64,000 bases of DNA. It comes from Ailurus styani (Eukaryota > Chordata > Mammalia > Carnivora > Ailuridae). Below the pieces are notes generated by a model. It saw only the letters and a program-made list of their open reading frames with translations. It did not search any database and was not told the origin of the DNA. Shown here in pieces: positions 21,401 through 34,800 of this stretch. The DNA is taken from positions 3,855,170 to 3,919,169 of the forward strand of contig LNAC01000108.1 in assembly GCA_002007465.1 (NCBI GenBank). Reading direction: 5' to 3'. A program made the position numbers and the translations under genes. Position 1 is the stretch's first letter, and each line of letters starts with the position of its first letter.

Positions 21401-23616
21401 CTGAGATATGTCTTCTCACCTGAAAAGAAGCTTCTAGGGGCGCCTGGGTGGCTCTGGCTCAGTGGATTAAGCCTCTGCCTTCAGCTCAGGTCATGATCTC
21501 AGGGTCTTGGGATCGAGCCCGGCATCCGGCTCTCTGTTCAGTGGAGGGCCTGCTTCCCCCCCCCCCTCTGCCTGCCTATCTGCCTACTTGTGATCTGTCT
21601 CTCTCTGTGTCAAATAAATAAAGTCTTTAAAAAAAAAGAATAGTAATTTACCTTTTTTTAATTTTTACCAGTTTTAAAAAAAACTACACTTTCCCAAGGA
21701 AGTGTTTTTAAAATAAAAATATATTTGTATTTTGTTAATCTGGCATGTATTGTAACTTGCCTCATCTTCAGTAGTAGGTAAACCAGGCCAAAGAACGTTT
21801 AGAAATGGCCTGTGCCAGGGAGTGGGGAAGATTAACGTTAACGCGTCTTAGCTGCTCTGTAAAATAAAGTGACTTTATTACTCACCTCAGGAATGACATA
21901 ATGTTACATAAACTATTTTTGAAGACTCCCTGTGCATAAGGAAACGGTTTTTACTCCAACATTGAAGAATATTAAAACCATTTCCCCATCAAGGGTTTGA
22001 GGCTCATTTTACAAAGTCGTCCATAATTACGCTAAAAGAAACAGATTGAAAAGCAGGTAACTTGTGTGTAGCATCACGTTTTGGTCACAGGACTTGTCCC
22101 TTGGTCCCAACTGTGACACTTAACAGCCCAGGTGGCAGCTCTGCTCCACAGTGACTCTCCTCACTAAACCCCAGACACTTGCTGTCCTTTCTATGCTCAC
22201 GACTTTTCCCTCACATTTGCAATTTCTTATGGATAAAAATATTACGTCAAGTATGTGTAACCTATAAACAAGTCACTTATCTTCTCTCAAGATGAAATAG
22301 TGTTTTTACAGCTAAACTGTCCATAAAACTGGATTTAGTCTCTTCCCTCAGAGGTAGTTGGCCCTATTCCCAGTGATGTGGATAATTGAACTCTTGATAC
22401 TAGTTAGCAGAGCCTTTCTTCTTACCGTGTGGACAGCCAAAATCTTAGGTTTTATCAAATATCCCCTCCATCTTGGCCTTCAAGTGGGACCCTACTGTGT
22501 TACCCAGGGTCTGCCTTCTCCCCATACCCTCTGTGCGGCTCCAGCTTCTGCCGGAGCAGGTCCAGAAACACGAGTTACTAGCCCTGCCTTGGCTCCTTTT
22601 CCGTCCACCCAGTGTGCCCTGCCCAAAATCTACCGTGACGTTCAGACTCGGCTAAAATTCCGCCTCCTCTCCAGACTGAGCACTCTTCCTAAATTCCTTC
22701 AGTGTAATTCTCTGCTATAATTCCTGGAGATTTCAAAAGCCATATTGGCCATCCTGCTAGTTCCTTGACCTCCCCGTTCCTTTACCCTCTGCTCCTGTTT
22801 TCAACCCTGTTACCACTCCGTGCTTAGATCCTAGATCAGGTTTTTTTTTTTAATCTGAAAATGTATAAATTGAGGAATAAAATAGATCATGTCAGTGGTT
22901 TTCAAGCTTTCTTGAAGTTTCAGACAAAATCATATAAGGAGTCCAATGTATGAATGAAAAAAATCCAGTATATAAAACATAAATGAAGCTATTATGGTTA
23001 AAGTATACAAAGTACCTAAAGCTCTATTCTTTTGACTTCCCCCATTCCAGAAAGAAACAAAAAGCAGAAACTCATTATTAAGGCACCTCTAAAAAGCACC
23101 CACGGGAGTCTGTGAAAACTCCTCTGTTTACCTTTCTGCTTAGGGCTATCGAGCCACAATGCTTTGTCACTCCATGCTAATGTTTAGGAAAAGTGAGGCC
23201 CTCTGGAGGTCAAACCGATAAAATTATAGGTGCAAAGTATTCACAAAACAAACTTACTTATAAGGATGATGATCAGTAGTCTGACAATTCCAAGTGCAGG
23301 AATCATTTCTCGAAAATTCTTGCAAAGAGATAAATAAAAAGAATGTAAGCTATCTATTGGCAAATGAAACCTCAACTGTACTCTCTCTTCACCTGCTTTT
23401 TCATTTAAAGTTTGAGTGTCAAATATTTACAACATAAAGCAATGCTCTTGCACCCCAGCTTTCAAATGTATTTGGGATGTACAATGCTGGTGCACTTAAG
23501 AACAAGATCAATAGTTAATTCCATGGTATGAACGAGACAGAACTGTATTAGCAGGAAAAAAAACTAAGTATAAGTAATATGGAAATCAATACTTAATATG
23601 TCATAGATAGAGATAT

Positions 23617-23659
<43 letters not shown>

Positions 23660-25065
23660 GCTGTCAAACTAAGTCTGATGAACTATTTCCAAGGGATTTT
23701 TGGTTAATCTTCATTCAATACTTTATCTTCTTTTTTTTTTTTAAGATTTTATTCATTTATTTGACACAGAGAGAGAGATTACAAGTAGGCAGAGAGACAG
23801 GGAGAGGAGGAAGCAGGCCCCCTGCTGAGCAGAGAGCCCGATGCGGGCCTCGATCCCAGGACGCTGAGATCATGACCTGAGCCGAAAGCAGAGGCTTTAA
23901 CCCACTGAGCCACCCAGGCGCCCAATACTTTATCTTCTTCCTTCCAAATAGGAGTTAGTTAAAATTTGAATATTACCTTAATTCTTTTAGATAATTTCAA
24001 AAAATTTTAAAATATTGGTTAAAAAAAATAAAGTTCCATTTTAGCTTTGAAAAATCTCAGTCCAGGAGCACCTGTATGGCTCAGTCAGTTGGCTGTCTGA
24101 CTCTTGGTTTCAGCTCAGGCCATGCATGATCTCGGGGTCATGAGATCAAGCTCTGTCTGGGGCTCTGCTTAGCAGGGGAGTCTGCTTGAGATTCTCTCTC
24201 CCTCTGCCCCTCCCCCTGTTCTCTCTCTCTCTCCAAAATAAATAAATAAATATTCTAAAAAGAAAATCTCAGTACCCTCCTGTGTTATTAAAGAATTACT
24301 GAGTCAGGGGCAGCTGGGTGACTCAGTCAGTTTAGTGTCTGCCTTCAGCTCAGGTCATGATCTTGGGGTCCTATGATCAAGCCCTCCATTGGGCTCCCTG
24401 CTCAGTGGGGAGTCTGCTGCTCTCTCTCCCTCTGCTCCTCCCCTCACCGCCCAGCTCATGCCCTCTCTCACTCACTCACTCTCCTGCAAATAAATTAATT
24501 AAATCTTAAAAAAAAAAGAACTGAATCAAAAAGACATCTCCACTTTAATTTATTGAGTTATTTCTTCCTTCCCTTTTAATTTATTAACTCTCTTCCCAAA
24601 GAGTAAAGACACTGAAATACGCATGTTTATTCTAAATCAATTATTCTTAAACTGTTATGGTCACACCTATAGTAAGAAACAATTTACATAAGAACCCAGT
24701 ACACAGATAAATCAAACAGTATTACGCAGAATACATACTGAAATTTTTTTTTAATTTTTTTAATTAAAAAAAATTTTTTTGTCAGTTTAAGTAGGCTCCA
24801 TGCCCAATATGGGGCTTGAACTCAAGACCCCAAGATTAAGGGTCGCAAGCTCTGCCTACTTAGCCTCCCAGGTGCTTTTTAATTTTTGGTCACAATTCCT
24901 TAAAATGTGTTCACAACCCACTAGTGGGTTGCAATCCAATGTTTGAAAAACATTTTTCTAAATAACTTCTATTTTTGGAACAGTTTTATAATTGCTTCAT
25001 ATTTTCTTCCTAGAGTATTTTTATTCTTTTTAGATTTTTTTTTTATTTATTTGACAGAGAGAGAC

Positions 25066-25105
<40 letters not shown>

Positions 25106-25793
25106 CACAAGCAGGGGGAGTGGAGGAGGAAGAAGCAGGCTTCCCGCTGAGCAGAGAGCCTGATGTGGGGGAGGGAAGGGGGTTGATCCGAGGACACTGG
25201 AATCATGACCTGAGATGAGCAGAAGGCAGACTCTTTTTTTTTTTTTTAAGAGTTTTATTTTGTTTTAAGACATTATTAATAGGCCTGAGGACTATTCCTC
25301 CAGAATATGGCTAAAGGGCTAGATGAAGAAGACCCAGTTCTTCAGACAACTTTTCTTTTCTTTAAGATTTTTAATCTATTTATTTGACAGAGAGAGACAC
25401 AGCGAGAGAGAGAACACAAGCAAGGGGAAGATGAAAGGGAGAAGCAGGCTTCCCGCCGAGAGGGGAGGCCAATGTGGGGCTCGAAGCTTCAAAGGCAGAA
25501 GCTTAACGACTGAGCCACCCACGTGCCCCCTTCCTATAGTATTTTTAAAGTATGCCTACGTGGTTAAAGGGTTTAAGAACCTAGTCAAGATTTAACATTA
25601 TAGGCTGTTTTGTCAACAGCCTATAGTTGTATTTTTGCCATAAAAAGTGGTTGACATTCTTACAAACTATATCGTGGGCATATAAAATGGTATGCCAACT
25701 TTGGAGGGCAGTTTGGCATTTATCTACGGAATTTAAAGCCTTCACCCAGTAAATCCTCTTCTAGGAATTTATCCTACCAACACACACACATAC

Positions 25794-25837
<44 letters not shown>

Positions 25838-28800
25838 ATGCAAGAAGATAAGTGTAAGAGAACATCCTTACAGCATTATCTATAAGTGTGAATAGGTGGA
25901 GTCACCCCAACTTTTTTTTCATTGAAGGATTAAATCAGGATACATCTCTACAATGTGCTGTGGGGTGTCTGAAGAGACTGAAGTGGATTTCTGTGTACTG
26001 ATATGGGTAGATGGAGTCAAGATAACTCTATGTGAAGATGTAGAACAGTATCTTTAAGAGGGGGTCCACTTCTGTAGACTTAATTTTGGCAAGATTTTGA
26101 ATACATATAGAAAAAGATCTGAAAGGATGTGTATCAAACTGTTAACAGATACTGTATTTGAGATTTTGACTATTTTTCAACTTAAAAAAAATTTTTTTGG
26201 TATTCATCACTTTTGAGATCAGAAAAAAATAAAGATAAAATATGAAAGGAAAATTCTGCCCAGAAGGAAGTTGAGTGCTCAGTAAATATGACGAAGATTC
26301 CCTGATCCAAATACCAGTTATCCTTTTTTTTTAAAGATTTTATTTATTTATTTATTTAACAGAGAGAGATTACAAGTAGGCAGAGAGGCAGGCAGAGAGA
26401 GAGGGGGAAGCAGGCTCTCCGCTGAGCAGAGAGCCCGATGCAGGCCTCGATCCCAGGACCCTGAGATCATGACCTGAGCCAAAGGCAGAGGCTTTAACCC
26501 ACTGAGCCACCCAGGTGCCCCAAATACCAGTTATTCTTTAAAAGAAAAAAAAATCCATAAATTCCATTTCCAAAGTTCTTACCACCAGAACATTCATAAA
26601 ATAGCCTCCCATCAGAGCATAGACTCCTCCTGAAGCACCCACAAGATATTTGAGTGGGTCAAAAATGGAGCTGGCAAGGGACCCTAAAGAAATAAAACAT
26701 AAAGGACCACACATAACTGTAAGAATCATGAAAGATAAATCTTTCTAACCTAAGGCAGAAGTTGGGAAGTTTGGACCATTATCATATTAACAAGCAACAC
26801 GTTTATTTTATTTGTCCCTTCCATACTATAAAAGTATATCTATGTGAACTAACTACCTCAATTTTTCTGAAATATTAAATGTTCAATATGAGGACAGTAT
26901 AACAGGGACCAAGAGCATAAACTCTAGAGCCAAAATTACCAGCTGTGTGACTTGAAAAAGTTTCTTAACCTCTCTGTTCCCTAGTTTCCTTACATAAAGA
27001 GGATATTAATAGAACTTACCTCAATGCATTGTCAGGGGAAGTAAATTAGTTGATATGTGCATCATGCTTGGAACACTGCCTGACATGTGTTATGTATTTA
27101 TTAACTATTGTTTCAAAATATTGGAGAAGCTTAGCCAAAACTACCAAAATACCTGAGACATTCCAACATCTTATGATCTAATGCTGGCTTTCTCATGGAG
27201 TCAAGATGTGACCTCACAACGCTTCTCAACATAGTATTCAATCAGATTCAAACAAGAGGAAATCTATTTGCCAAAGCCAATCTTAGATTGCTTGAACCAA
27301 AACAAGACTTTAAAACCACCTTCTGCAAACTCTAAGGTGTTCTCTCTGTACTGCTTTGTTCTACTACATAGTTTTTTGCTTTTACGGCTCTCCTCTATTC
27401 CTTAGGGTACAATGTGATACCTGCTTTGTGCAAGAAAAACAAAGTGACCTTAGGAATTTTATAAACAGATGAGTAAATAAGTATCATAAGATGCAGAATA
27501 AAACAACTACTATGATATCTTAAATGTACTTAAATGATATCTTAAATGTAAAATTTGCTATGGAAGCACTTAGGAAAGAATGAATTTTTTTTTTTCAGCA
27601 GAGAGGTGGAGGCCTTGCTACTCTGAGAAGGAGGATACAACATTTTGATTAAATGCCAAAATATCTTTAAGATGTGGAAGGAAAACAAAGGGAGAGAAAG
27701 TATTCAGGACTGAGGAAACTGGAAAAGCAAAGACTCAGAAACAAAGGTATGTGGATGACTAAAGATCAGTGAGTAGTGCCAATAGGTTAGCTAGGATGTT
27801 CCTCAAATGTCAACCTTCAGACTAGGGCTGGAGTGGTTGCATCTTAATCATATGAGTTAATTTATTTTTAAAACACAGATATAAATGTCCACTCTTGGCC
27901 ACGACGAAGTAACAAGAATAGCATTTTCTCTCCCGCTTGGAACAGCTAAAAGCACTGGAAAAATATATGAAACACTGATCTCCAAGGTACTGGACATCAG
28001 ATAACAAAGGACAGTGAACCCTGACAAACAAGAAATAAATGAAGTGAGTTGTTTGATTGCCCAGCTTACTGCCTTGAAAGAGATTACAGGTTACAGTGCA
28101 TGAAGAAGGAACCCAGGTAGATCTCAGTAAACTTATAAGTTGATGAGATAGAGTTTAAAGTCCAGATAGTCCTAGGCAGCTGGAGTTTGCAAGACAGTGC
28201 ACCAAGAGAAAGGAGCAGCACAGAGAATTCCGGAAAGGAGCATGTGAGGAAAACCGAAGCCAAAGGAAGAACCACCAGAAAGGAATAGAGGAAAGAGCAA
28301 GTAGCTTTGCTCACCCAGCACCAGGGAGGCTAAGTAACTTTCCAAACCAGAAAACTTCGTAATTCATGGGGCATTGCATGAAGTACACAGAAAGGCCCTA
28401 CCCCCAGTAGTGGGTAATAATTAGCACTAAACATGACCCAAAAACACAGTTTCGCCTAGCAAATCTTACCAGAAAGTTTCAAACTACTTCCAAGTAACTG
28501 TGTTCCAGAACAAATTTAAGGAATATTTATAGGAATACACTAATATCCGCCATCCAAAGGTTAAATGTCTAGCATCCAAACAAAAATGGTCAAACATGCA
28601 AAGAAAGAGGAAAATGGGACTCGTAATAAAAAGAAAATAAACCAATGAATTAAAACCCCAAACTGACACAAGTGTAAGTTTTAGCAGATAATGGCAATAA
28701 ATAATTATTACAATTGTATACCATCTGTTCAAAAATTAAGTAGAGACACACAAGATGTAAAACACTCAAATTTTTAAAGATGAAAACTACAATGTCTAAG

Positions 28801-31800
28801 ATGAAAAAATACACTGGTTGAGCTTAATGGCATATTAGACACTACAGAAAAAAAAAGATTAGTGAACATGAAGACATGGCAGTAAAAGTATCCAACATGA
28901 AACACATAGAGAAGAATATTTTTAAAGTAAATACATTGGGGGCACCTGGGTGGCTCAGTCAGTTAAGCCTCTGCCTTTGGCTCAGGTCATGATCCCAGGG
29001 TCCTAGAATCAAGTCATGTATTGGGCTCCTAGCTCAATTGGGAGCCTGTTTCTCCCTCTGCCTCTGCTGCTTCCCTTGCTTGTGCTCTGTCTCTCTCTCT
29101 CTCTAACAAATAAATAAAATTTAAAAATAAATAAAGACAGTGGGGCACCTGGGTGGCTCAGTCAGTTAAGCATCTGCCTTCAGCTCAGTCATGATCCCAG
29201 GGTCCTGGGATCGAGCCCCACATCAGGCTCCATGCTCAGCGGGGAAGCTGCTTCAAGATTCTCTCCCTCTGCCCCCTTCCCTCGCTTGCTTATGCTCTCT
29301 CCCTAAAATAAATAAATAAATCTCTTTAAAAAATGCTAAAAGAAATTCTCAGAGAGAAGGAAAAAATATCAGATGAAAATAAAGAATTACACAAAGGAGT
29401 GGAGGGCACCAGAAGTGGTAAGAACATGGGCAAACCCACAAGACTGTGCTTATTACTTAAATTCCTATAGAGGATAACTGTTTAACTACTAGAAATAATA
29501 AGTGAATTACTGTTGGAGGATAGAAGATCAATGAACAAAAAATCAACTTCATTTCCATGTCATAGCACTGAAGAATCAGAAATAGAAAATTTTTAAATAG
29601 TACCATTTATAGAACATCAAAAATATGAAATATGGAGATAAATCTGACCCCCACATGCAAATACACAAGAGCTAACACTGAAAGCACAGTTCCTAAAATT
29701 TATAAAGTGATAAATTATACTTCATCAAAACTTTAAACCTCCTATTCTTCAAAAGATACTATTAAGAGCATGAAAAGACAAGCAACAAACAATAAAAAGG
29801 AATGATGCACTGATATATGCTACCACATCAATGAACAATGAAAACATTAAACTTAAGTAAAAAAGGCCAATCACGAAAGACCGTGTATTGTATGATTCCA
29901 CTTGTACGAAATGTCCAGAATGGGCAAATCTAAAGAGATAGAAAGCAGATTAGTGGTTACCAAGGCTGGGGAAGGGAGAATGGGGTGAGGAGTGGGGTGG
30001 GGTACAGGGTTTCTTTGGGGAACAAAAATGTAAAATTCAATTGTGATGATGGGTATATAATGCTGTGAATTAAGTTTTTAAAAAACATTGAGTTAAATAC
30101 TTAAATGAGTGAATTGTATTATTATGACTTATATCTCAGTAAAGCTATTTTAAAATGTTGGCAGTTTCTTAAAAGCTAAACATACCCTCTGATAGGATCC
30201 GGTCATTCCACTCCTAGGTATTTACCCAAGAAAGCTGAAAACATTTGATTCACAAATACTTACACACAAATGTTCACAGAAGCTTCATTTGCAATAGCCC
30301 CAAACTGGAAACCACCCCTAATGTCCATCAACAAGGAGAATGGACAATTTGTGGTATATTTCCATAATGAAATACCATTTGGCAATAAAGAGGAGTCAAC
30401 TATTGATACACATAGTAACATAGTAAATCTCAAAATAATTATGCTAACTGACAGAAGCCAGACAAAAATAGAGTACATACTCTATGACTGCACTTATATA
30501 AAATTCTAGAAAATACAAATTAATCTATAGTGATCAGTAGTTGCCAGGGAAAGGACAGGGAGGGGCAGTAGAGAGCAATTCTCAAGGGTCACAAAGAAAC
30601 TTTGTGGGGAGCAATGGATACGTTTATTATCTTGATTGTGGTGATAGTTTCATAATTGTATACACGGATCAAAATTATATCAAACACTTTAAATATGCAC
30701 AGCTTATTATATGTCAATTATACCTCACCAAACAGAAAACAAAACAAAAACAGATGCCAGGGCCACATCCTCCGAGATTCTGAGTCAGTAGATCTGGGAA
30801 GGATCTGGATGGCTTTAGCTATGACAAGCTCTCTGGGTGACTGTGATCATCAGTCCCACAGGGGAACACTGGGTGGGACTGCAGACCAGCACTTCGGTCT
30901 TTAACGTGCATACAAATCACTTCTGGATTTGTTCAAATGCAGACTCTGATTCGTGGGTCTGGTGTAGGGCCCAGTATTCTGCATTTTTAATGAGCTCCCA
31001 CGTGATACCAATGCGGCTAATTCATGGACCACATGTTGCCAGGAGCAAAGATGGGGAAACTAAAGTTATTTGACATATTAAGGAATCTAGGGGGAAAAAA
31101 GCAAAACAAGAAAGACAGTGGGCAATAGGAAACCTTTAGAAGTGATGGACATGTTTATGACATAGATTGTAGTGAAGATTTCACAGGTGTATACTTATCT
31201 CCAAACTCATCAAGTCATATACATTAAATATGTACAGATTTTGGTATGTCCATCATACCTCAAAAGTTATTTTAAAAAAACGTTTTACATCAAGTTTCCC
31301 TTAACCTTTTTATATATATAATTTCTTTTTTGAACATTAGTAAAGATTATGCTTCCAAGGAAAGAAAAGAAAGGCAATGGGGCCACGTAGTGGAGGGTAA
31401 TGAGTAGTCTTGGATGTTTTGACTTTCTTCTGGGTGCTGTCAATGTTTTAGGAAGGAGATAATATGATCTAGTCTGTGCCTGAGGAAGGTGACCCAGACA
31501 GCAGTGCGAAGACCAAAATAGCAAAGAGATACACACCTGCCAAGAAGCTATTGCAAAAATAGGCAGACGATGTGAACAGGTTAATCATGTTCTCTCCTCT
31601 CTCTCCTCTGAAACTGGGGCAGGGCTGATTCCACAGGTCGAAATCAAAGCTGTGGGGGAAACCCCGTGCAGATGCTAGAGCCATGAGGACCTCACCAGTG
31701 CAAAGGCTTTCAAGGGCAGGAAAAACAGGTGTGTGCAGGACCGGAAGTAGAAGGCGGAAAAACAGGTTCCACAAAAGCAGGAGGGAAGCCCACGGGGGAG

Positions 31801-34800
31801 CTGTGTCACTGAGCATTGCCAAGTCTATCTCATGAAGTCTTCCCACTCTCTGGCCCCACTGCTCTAGGAGGCTACTAACATTTTCATCCGTGAAAAAATA
31901 TTGAGCCCTGCAAAAGGTCAGATTTTGTCCCCCCCAAAAAGATGTGTTGACGTTCTAACGCCCAGCACCTCAGAATGTGCTATTATGTGGGAAGAGGATT
32001 GTTGCAGATATGGTTAATTAAGACGAGGTCATGTTGGAGCAGAGTGGGCCCCTAACCAATATGACTGGGTCCTTATTAAAGGAGACAGGGACACGTGAAG
32101 GGACAACTCCTCGCGACCATGGAGGCAGAGTGTGAAGGGCTGCAGCTGCCAGCCAAGGAATGCCAAGGACTGACGGCCACCACCAGGAGGGAGAAGGGAG
32201 GAAGGATTCTCCCCCACAGGATCAGAGGAGGGACCATGGCCCTACACATCTTGATTTCAGACTTCCCACCTAACTGTGAGATAGTACAGTTCTATTGTTC
32301 GAACCACCCAGTCTGTGGTTCTTTGTGATAGGAGCCCTAGGAAACTGATACAACCAGCCACTGCAATATAGGTATGTTAATTTATTTGTAGGTTGCCTAT
32401 ATAAGTACTACTATACTAATGTGGGTTTTTTGATGGCAGGCACATTGTATTGGTTTCCTTTCATATACTAATATGTTTTAATGTAAAAACAATTTTTTAA
32501 AGATTTTATTTATTTGACAGAGAAAGAGACAGGACTAGCAGGGAGAGCAGCAGAGGGAGAGGGAGAAGCAGGCTCTCTGCTGAGCAGAGAACCCGAGGCA
32601 GGGCTCGATCCCGAGACCCCAAGATCATGACCTGAGCTGAAGGCAGATGGTTAATCCCCTGAGCCACCCAGGTGCCCCTGGAAATAGAATTTTTAAAGGA
32701 TGAAACATTGATTACACGGTATTTTTAAATCATTTTTACTTTATTAATGGTACAAAAAAAATTTTTTTAAGATTTGTTTTAGAGAAAGAGCACGACCAGG
32801 GAGAATGGCAGAGGGAGAATCCTCAAGCAAAGCCCCACTGAGCATGGAGCCTAACACAGGGCTCGAACTCACACCCCTGAGATCATGACCTGAGCAGAAA
32901 TCAAGAGTCAGGGACTTAAGTGACTGAGCCACTCAGGCGCCTCTGGTACAAAATGTGTTTAGCAAACCATGAAAAGACAAGGGAGAAATTTAAATGCATG
33001 TTTCTAAGTGAAAGAAGCCATTCTGGAAAGGCTACATGCTATATGATCCCAACTATATGACATTCTGGAAAAGCTAAAACTATGGAGGCAGAGAAAAGAT
33101 CAGTGGTTGCCAGGGGGTGGGGGTCAGAGTGGGGGTAGGGATGAAGAGGTAGAACACAGAGGATTTGGGGGACAGTGAAAATAATCTGTGTGATACTCTA
33201 ATGATGGATACAGGTCATTACACATTTGTCCCAAACTATAGAATGTACAATGCCAGGAGTGAACTTCTTTATGGACTTTGAGTCATTATGATATGCCAGT
33301 GGAGGATTTGTCAATTGTAACAAATACCCATCTGGAGGGAGATGTCGATACAGGGGTGGCAGTGGGGGGACTGTGCATGTGTGGGGGCAGGGGTTATGGG
33401 GAATCTCTGTGCCTTCCTCTCCATTTCTCTGTGAACCTAAAACTGCTCTAAAAAAAAATAAAGTCTTTAAAAAAATCTTTCAATGAGCAGATTTATAAAA
33501 TAAACTTCATTATTTTTTTAAATCCTCATTAAATATCATAACCCTAAAGTACGAATATAAATAAATTCAGTTATTTTCTATAGACATTTCCTCTTACTTA
33601 CTGTCATAGCCAAAATGTAAAATTTAAAAATAACATGTAGTTTCAAATGGAAGAATTACAACATTGACTCTGCTTACTCCAATTATGAAAAAAAATGTGT
33701 TGTACTTTACCTGTTAATCCCCACCTTTCCCAGTATCATGCGAACTAATCAGAAAGTGTTATAAAATAGGTTTAAAACCCACTAAAACTCTCAAATGAGA
33801 ACTCTTTTTTTTTTTTAAGATTTTATTTATTTATTTGACACAGAGAGAGAGATCACAAGTAGGCAGAGAGGCAAGCAGAGAGAGAGAGAAGCAGGCTCCC
33901 CGCTGAGCAGGGAGCCCAATGTGGGCCTCAATCCCAGGACCCTGAGATCATGACCTGAGCCGAAAGCAGAGGCTTTAACCCACTGAGCCACCCACAACTG
34001 AGAACTCTTGAAACCGATAAGGAAGTTGTTTCCTGTGTTTTAAGTGTGAATTTCTAAGACTTGTTGCATCATTCAAAGCAGCAAAATCACACAATGAGAG
34101 AACAATTTCCAATTATTAGTTTTTAAAATGCCCTTTCAGAGCATAAGTATTTTTGGAAAAGCAGTTATGTTCTTTCTCCTTGTATGAAAAATGCCATTAT
34201 GTCATCAAAGGAACATATTTTGCATTTGTTTTTTCAACAATATCTGTTCAGTAGCATCCTGCTGAAAGCCTTTTGTTACCACAGGGGGAAAAAAGTCAGC
34301 AAATTAGACACTCGTCTTTTTGTAAAAGAAAAATGCATAGTCTTTAAAATGAGCAAAAGATGAGAGGAATCTCACTGATTTCAAGACTCACAGTGTATGC
34401 CTGTACAGTGGTATGCACAACATGGTATTGATGGAGGGTAACACATCGGTCAATGCAAAAAACAGGAGAACCCAGAAGTGATGCCTACAAATACAGCCAA
34501 CTGATTTTTGACAAAGGTACAAAAAAAATTCAATGAAGGAAATAGAATTTTTTTTTTTAAGATTTTATTTATTTCACAGAGGGAGAGAGATCACAAGGAG
34601 GCAGAGAGGCAGGCAGAGAGAGAGGGGGAAGCAGGCTCCCCGCCGAGCAGGGAGCCCGATGCGGGCCTCGATCCCAGGACCCTGAGATCATGACCTGAGC
34701 CGAAAGCAGAGGCTTTAACCCACTGAGCCACCCAGGCGCCCAGGAAATAGAATTTTTAATAGATTCTTGTGAAGATACGAAGTCATATCCAAAAAACCCC

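Larger units (their letters stand above)
27836..29500 (+). repeat. Degenerate L1/HAL1-like sequence, interrupted by two SINEs
   Basis: Purine-rich text such as 'ggaaaaatatatgaaacactgatc' and 'aaagaattacacaaaggag' looks like old L1-family internal sequence. It is assigned by texture rather than by a firm match. Confidence 0.4.

Noticed and set aside
22358..22720. 120-codon plus-strand open frame
   Set aside because: Pyrimidine-rich intronic DNA, possibly an L2 fragment; no conserved protein content.
23602..23659. Direct repeats that might suggest a CRISPR-like array, also at 43838-43895
   Set aside because: They are uninterrupted tetranucleotide microsatellites without spacers, in a mammalian genome.
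31895..32352. Possible endogenous retrovirus
   Set aside because: Only a solitary degraded LTR is present; no gag, pol or env-like coding sequence is adjacent.
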